Assembly: GCA_025350285.1 (NCBI GenBank) | Contig: JANXYE010000472.1 | Location: 1-9,941 of the forward strand | From: Chloroflexota bacterium | GTDB lineage: Bacteria; Chloroflexota; Dehalococcoidia; Tepidiformales; Tepidiformaceae | DNA: 9,941 nucleotides | Reading direction: 5' to 3' | Shown here: in pieces, positions 7,545-9,941 of the stretch | Layout: every line of letters starts with the position of its first letter | Position numbering within the stretch: the stretch's first letter is position 1 | Translations under genes and position numbers: made by a program | The notes under the pieces: generated by a model | What the model was told of the DNA's origin: nothing | Database searches by the model: none | What the model saw: the letters and a program-made list of their open reading frames with translations, nothing else

Positions 7545-7752
7545 GGTAGCGGGTTCGGGGGCGACAGGGTTTGGCGGCCCGATGGGTGTCTACTCGCTCG
7601 CTGATTGGCGGTCGTGTCCGCGGGAGGGGCGCCCTTGTGGGCGCTGGGGTCTCCTGCGCCTCGGCCAAACGCCGGGAGCGTTGCGGCGCCGCTCAGGGGT
7701 CCAAGGAGGGTCCCGTGCTCCGGCCAAGTGAAGTGAAGTGGCTAAGCCCGGC

Positions 7753-7769
7753 GCCACCGTCCTGGTGGC
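7753..7769. repeat. Inverted repeat GCCACC-N5-GGTGGC
   Basis: A perfect 6-bp stem with a 5-nt loop (GTCCT) begins 28 bp upstream of the CRP-type palindrome. No U-tract follows on either strand. It might be an operator half of the regulatory cluster or a structural hairpin in a minus-strand leader of the DUF2207 gene. Confidence 0.3.
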
Positions 7770-7780
7770 CCAATTCAGGT

Positions 7781-7804
7781 GTTGTGTGATCGAGTTCACA
7801 CAAC
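7781..7804 (+). promoter_or_regulatory. Perfect CRP-type operator (TGTGA-N6-TCACA)
   Basis: GTTGTGTGA, spacer TCGAGT, then TCACACAAC is a perfect 9-bp inverted repeat. Its core TGTGA-N6-TCACA is the exact consensus of CRP-family cAMP receptor proteins, shared by E. coli CRP and by actinobacterial homologues such as Rv3676 and GlxR. The centre at 7792.5 lies 41.5 bp before the start site predicted by the TATAGA -10 element at 7822-7827. That is class II activator geometry, with the activator replacing the -35 element. On the minus strand no -10-like sequence sits at the matching distance, so control of the + strand is favoured. As RNA it could also form a 9-bp hairpin, an alternative explanation. 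Confidence 0.65.
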
Positions 7805-7815
7805 GCATCGGCGAA

Positions 7816-7842
7816 GTGTCGTATAGAGATGTATACGGACAC
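7816..7842 (+). repeat. Imperfect inverted repeat overlapping the -10 element
   Basis: GTGTCGTATA, loop GAGATG, then TATACGGACAC pair over 10 bp with one bulged G in the right arm. It spans the candidate -10 and start site, where a repressor operator would block initiation. If transcription starts further upstream, it would instead fold as an RNA hairpin ahead of the terminator. Confidence 0.4.
7822..7827 (+). promoter_or_regulatory. -10 element of a candidate CRP class II promoter
   Basis: TATAGA matches TATAAT at four of six positions and predicts a start near 7834. There is no -35 at 17 bp; the CRP-type site occupies that place. The element lies inside a second inverted repeat (7816-7842), so a further regulator may compete with RNA polymerase here. 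Confidence 0.45.
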
Positions 7843-7892
7843 GACCAGCGGCCGGCTTAAGAGCCACGCAGGGAAACCCGCGGGGCTCTTTT
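7834..7892 (+). ncRNA. Candidate short RNA or attenuated leader
   Basis: If the class II promoter is real, transcription from about 7834 would end at the terminator at 7892, giving an RNA of about 59 nt without a start codon that opens a useful frame. It could be a regulatory small RNA. It could also be the aborted leader of a longer transcript that reads through to the membrane protein gene at 8069. Both are inference from promoter and terminator spacing; no RNA family was recognised. Confidence 0.25.
7859..7892 (+). terminator. Rho-independent terminator, + strand
   Basis: AAGAGCC (7859-7865) pairs with GGCTCTT (7884-7890). The inner CGC/GCG and GGG-AAA-CCC extend the stem, broken by one A-G mismatch and one bulged A. 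Four U residues (7889-7892) end the helix. The reverse strand has no U-tract, so it acts on + strand transcripts only. No protein gene ends just upstream on this strand, which points to a short RNA or a leader. Confidence 0.7.
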
Positions 7893-8032
7893 GCTCCGCG
7901 GCCTGGTAGACCGTGGACGTGAGGCGAGCGACGTGACGAGGGCAGGTCGTGGGCGCCGCCGCCCTGGGGCTGCGTGCGCCCGGAGTGCGAGGTCTGAGCG
8001 GTAAGGTTTCGAATACCCGGCCCTCACGCTCG

Positions 8033-8062
8033 TTGGCCGCCCGCGCGGCGGCGTGGTCTAAT
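8033..8062 (+). promoter_or_regulatory. Candidate promoter for a leaderless small membrane protein gene
   Basis: TTGGCC (8033-8038), an 18-bp spacer and TCTAAT (8057-8062) precede the GTG at 8069 by 6 bp. This places the predicted transcription start at or next to the start codon. No SD lies before that GTG, which fits leaderless translation. Confidence 0.45.
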
Positions 8063-8068
8063 AGCGGC

Positions 8069-8338
8069 GTGGGACTAATTGGCGCTATCGCGTTCCCCTT
8101 GATAATGCTCGTCGGCGGTATCTACGCGTGGAAGCTGGCCAAACGCGAAAGCGCGCCCAAGCCACCGGACAAGCAGGCCTGGCGCGACGACTCGCTCGAC
8201 GAGTGGCGGACGACGCGCGAGGCTGAGATCGAAGTGGCCCGGACGACGCGGGCTGAACTAGCGGAAAAAGGCCAGTTCGAAGGCGGCTCGACGGGCGATG
8301 GCGGCGACACCAAGCGTCAGCAGCGTATCGGCGGCTAA
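8069..8338 (+). CDS. Small single-pass membrane protein with charged cytoplasmic tail
   Basis: Predicted 89-aa product of unknown family. The GTG at 8069 opens VGLIGAIAFPLIMLVGG, one membrane helix (about 3-21), followed by WKLAKRES. By the positive-inside rule the tail is cytoplasmic. Residues 32-70 are rich in Arg, Glu and Asp with a heptad-like run (DEWRTTREAEIEVARTTRAE) that may form an amphipathic helix. The end is Gly/Ser/Thr-rich and polar. The frame is open back to an ATG at 7949, but those 40 residues read like noncoding GC-rich sequence. A -10-like TCTAAT 6 bp before the GTG supports the short, leaderless form. The gene may also receive read-through from the CRP-type promoter about 240 bp upstream. 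It converges with the TPR gene. Confidence 0.65.
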   Translation: MGLIGAIAFPLIMLVGGIYAWKLAKRESAPKPPDKQAWRDDSLDEWRTTREAEIEVARTTRAELAEKGQFEGGSTGDGGDTKRQQRIGG

Positions 8339-8354
8339 GGACACAGACATCTCA

Positions 8355-8398
8355 GCGCGACTTAAGTGCGCGGCTGTTCCCGCCGTGTTGCGAACACG
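8355..8398. terminator. Hairpin-forming sequences between convergent genes
   Basis: Two inverted repeats follow the small membrane protein gene: GCGC-G-ACTTAAGT-GCGC (8355-8371, one unpaired base) and a perfect CGTGTT-GCG-AACACG (8384-8398). Their place in a convergent gap suggests transcription ends here, but neither has a U-tract. The remaining 8399-8545 holds no gene or clear structure beyond a weak GGCGT/ACGCC stem near 8516-8534. Confidence 0.3.
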
Positions 8399-8545
8399 AT
8401 CCCGACCTTCCGCCTGACTTGCTGAAAAGTCCGTCCAAACACTTCGTTACGTAGCCAGCCCCGATCCAGAACGACAAAATGCAGGCGAACACGCTACAAG
8501 AGTCTGAGGGTGGGGGCGTGATGAAACTACGCCGGGTGCCGCGCG

Positions 8546-9901
8546 TTAACTGAGTTCCTTGAGAGCGGCGGCGGCATCGTCCGCGAACAGGAGCGAGAAC
8601 CCGGGGTTCGTGGCGGCCACGAAACCGAGCATCTCTTTGGCCGATGCGGCGTCGCCGTTCGCCTTCGCGATCATGCCGGCGTGGAAAAGGAGCAACGGGT
8701 CGCGGGAACCGAGCTTGAGCGACTCTGTCGCGTACTGCTGGGCTTCCTGCGGCTTGCCCGACTGATAGAGCGTCCAGGCGAGGACGTCCGCGCCGTGGAC
8801 GCTGGGACGGGCGGCGTAGCCGGCACGGGCTCGCTGGAGGGCCTCGTCCAGGCTCAGCTTGTGGTCGGCGAAGAAGAGCGCGAGTTCGAGATCCGTGTTC
8901 TGGCCGTTCGCCGTGTAGAGCTTATCGAGTGAGCGCACGAGGCCGTACTGGCGCTGGGCCGTGGCCGTGTCGCCCTGTTTTGCGGCAATGTCGCCGAGGG
9001 CGATGGCGAAGGTCGAAAGCGGGATGCGGTCGAACGCTTGCGTATAGAGGTCCTTCGCCCGGTCGAGCTCCCCGCGGGCGGCCGCGACCTGGGCCTGGCC
9101 GCCGAGGGCCGTCGCGTAGTTCGCGAACTGGCCGAGCGCGAGCGCGTATTCCTTGTCGGCCGCGTCGTACTGCCCGAGGTTAAATTGCAGATTGCCGATC
9201 TGGACGTGGGCCCAGGCGAGGTTCTCCGGAACTGAGGAGCCGGCTTCGATAGCCGTCTGCATCGCTTCGATCGCGCCTTCGGGATCCCCCGTGAGTTCAC
9301 GGGCATAGGCGACGCGGGAGAACGAGGCGAAGTCCGGCTTGCGGTTCACCATCTCCTGGAGGTTGTTAATCGCGCCTTCGTAGTCGCCGAGTTCGATCTG
9401 GGCATCGGAAACAACTCCGTAGTAGCGGGCGCGTTCGTTATCGATGGCCAGCGCCTGCTTGCCGAGCGTCAGGGCGAGGGCGAAGTCGTGGCGCCCGAGG
9501 GCAAGGATGCCCTGGGAGGCAAACAGTTCGCCGTCACCGGGCTGGGCCTTGGCGGCGAGTGCGAGCACTTCTTCGGCCTTGGTGTAGTACGTGGGGTCGC
9601 CGACTTCGCGCACCTTCTGGAGGTAGGCGTTCGCAAGCGAGATTTCGCTGACGAAGTCGTTCGGCTGGTCCTTCACGCGCTGCTGGAGCTTCTCGATGTT
9701 GGGATCCGCGACCACTCGATTCCCGAAGCCGGGGACCGTGAGCGCCGGGCTGGCGGAGGCAGAGCTGTCGCTCGCCCAGGGGCCATAGTAGTGGAGGATC
9801 GTCGGCACGGCGGTGCCGATGGCGATGGCGCCAACCACGATGGCGGCGATAAGGCCGCCGCGCTTCGGCGGGAGGGTTCGGCGGGCTGGTAACGTCGTCA
9901 T
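8546..9901 (-). CDS. Membrane-anchored TPR-repeat protein
   Basis: The product is 451 aa. A short basic N-terminus (TLPARRTLPPKRGG) leads into one membrane helix (about 16-36). A Ser/Ala/Pro-rich linker (43-60) follows, and the rest lies outside by the positive-inside rule. Residues from about 82 to 432 form roughly ten helix-turn-helix TPR units. Clear ones are at 158-189 (ending VNRKPD), 229-260 (AHVQIGNLQFNLGQYDAA), 297-327 (ALGDIAAKQGDTATA) and 403-432 (LLFHAGMIAKANGDAASA). TPR arrays bind proteins or peptides; there is no catalytic domain, so it is probably a scaffold for a periplasmic or surface complex, partner unknown. The start is well supported by GGAGG 8 nt upstream. Its operon partners, if any, lie past the right edge. 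Confidence 0.9.
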   Translation of the reverse strand: MTTLPARRTLPPKRGGLIAAIVVGAIAIGTAVPTILHYYGPWASDSSASASPALTVPGFGNRVVADPNIEKLQQRVKDQPNDFVSEISLANAYLQKVREVGDPTYYTKAEEVLALAAKAQPGDGELFASQGILALGRHDFALALTLGKQALAIDNERARYYGVVSDAQIELGDYEGAINNLQEMVNRKPDFASFSRVAYARELTGDPEGAIEAMQTAIEAGSSVPENLAWAHVQIGNLQFNLGQYDAADKEYALALGQFANYATALGGQAQVAAARGELDRAKDLYTQAFDRIPLSTFAIALGDIAAKQGDTATAQRQYGLVRSLDKLYTANGQNTDLELALFFADHKLSLDEALQRARAGYAARPSVHGADVLAWTLYQSGKPQEAQQYATESLKLGSRDPLLLFHAGMIAKANGDAASAKEMLGFVAATNPGFSLLFADDAAAALKELS

Positions 9902-9909
9902 ACTTTCAT

Positions 9910-9914
9910 CCTCC
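9910..9914 (-). promoter_or_regulatory. Strong Shine-Dalgarno of the TPR gene
   Basis: GGAGG followed by ATGAAAGT and the ATG at 9901 gives an optimal 8-nt spacing. It is the best SD in the window and suggests the TPR gene is translated well, in contrast to the apparently SD-poor starts of its neighbours. Confidence 0.75.
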
Positions 9915-9941
9915 GCGGGGGGTGCGGGTTCGGGCGGGGGG

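Larger units (their letters stand above)
7545..8068. other. 524-bp intergenic region without a convincing gene; rich in hairpins and + strand regulatory signals
   Basis: The region separates the divergent DUF2207 gene (-) and the small membrane protein gene (+). Apart from the sites listed separately, it holds a 6-bp stem GCGCCC-TTGT-GGGCGC (7629-7644), a triple AAGTG repeat around 7726-7739, and a stem TCCGCGG/CCGTGGA with one G-U pair (7895-7901 and 7911-7917). I compared it by eye with tRNA, tmRNA, SRP RNA, RNase P RNA and common riboswitch cores and saw no match. Short minus-strand frames here have no SD and no family-like sequence. I found no clear promoter for the DUF2207 gene. Confidence 0.6.

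Noticed and set aside
7726..7739. AAGTG repeated three times, considered as a regulator iteron or the start of a repeat array
   Set aside because: Only three overlapping 5-bp copies, with no further copies nearby; too short to distinguish from chance.
7610..7780. Possible riboswitch or structured housekeeping RNA upstream of the CRP-type site
   Set aside because: Several short stems exist, but no conserved core of T-box, cobalamin, SAM, glycine, ydaO/c-di-AMP, SRP, tmRNA or RNase P RNA could be matched by eye. Stems this short are common at this GC content.
7590..7808. 72-codon minus-strand frame in the intergenic region
   Set aside because: No SD, Arg/Pro-rich second half without family resemblance, and its 5' end overlaps the CRP-type palindrome, which is a better explanation of that DNA.
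7949..8068. N-terminal extension of the small membrane protein from the ATG at 7949
   Set aside because: The 40 extra residues look like noncoding GC-rich translation, and a promoter -10 lies inside them; the GTG at 8069 begins directly with the membrane helix.

Overview
The window is GC-rich chromosomal DNA, with strong G/C preference at third codon positions. Its proteins are typical of a free-living bacterium with a large secreted and membrane-anchored proteome. The family mix (secreted TAP-like S33 hydrolase, DUF2207 membrane protein with a poly-Gly tail, UDP-galactopyranose mutase, TPR membrane protein, possibly leaderless genes) suggests Chloroflexota or Actinomycetota. I lean to Chloroflexota, but that is inference only. 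I see no insertion sequence, integrase, phage gene, CRISPR array, tRNA or rRNA.

Layout. Positions 1-111 (-) hold the first 37 codons of a gene that runs off the left edge, probably a cupin-domain protein. A secreted, C-terminally anchored S33 peptidase (193-1953, -) and a secreted V8/trypsin-like serine protease (2075-3364, +) diverge from a 121-bp intergenic region. The protease gene converges on a leftward cluster: a DUF2207 membrane protein (5682-7544), a possible 46-codon ORF (5483-5623), UDP-galactopyranose mutase glf (4344-5486) and a DUF707 glycosyltransferase-like protein (3466-4347). The last three candidate genes are joined by 4-bp start/stop overlaps. Glf supplies UDP-galactofuranose, so its coupled partner is a candidate for using it in, or modifying, a galactofuranose-containing glycan.

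Positions 7545-8068 carry no convincing gene but are rich in regulatory structure on the + strand. A perfect CRP-type palindrome (TGTGA-N6-TCACA, arms extended to 9 bp) is centred exactly 41.5 bp before the start site predicted by a TATAGA -10 element. This is the geometry of a class II CRP-dependent promoter. About 30 bp further on lies a Rho-independent terminator (7859-7892). The unit could make a very short RNA, or it could be an attenuated leader for the small membrane protein gene at 8069-8338, which also has its own candidate leaderless promoter. The right end holds a membrane-anchored TPR protein (8546-9901, -) with a strong Shine-Dalgarno sequence.

The most interesting stretch is the CRP-type promoter, hairpins and terminator at 7781-7892. 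Next are the putative small ORF coupled to glf and the glf-DUF707 pair. The rest is well-recognised protein families in ordinary arrangement.
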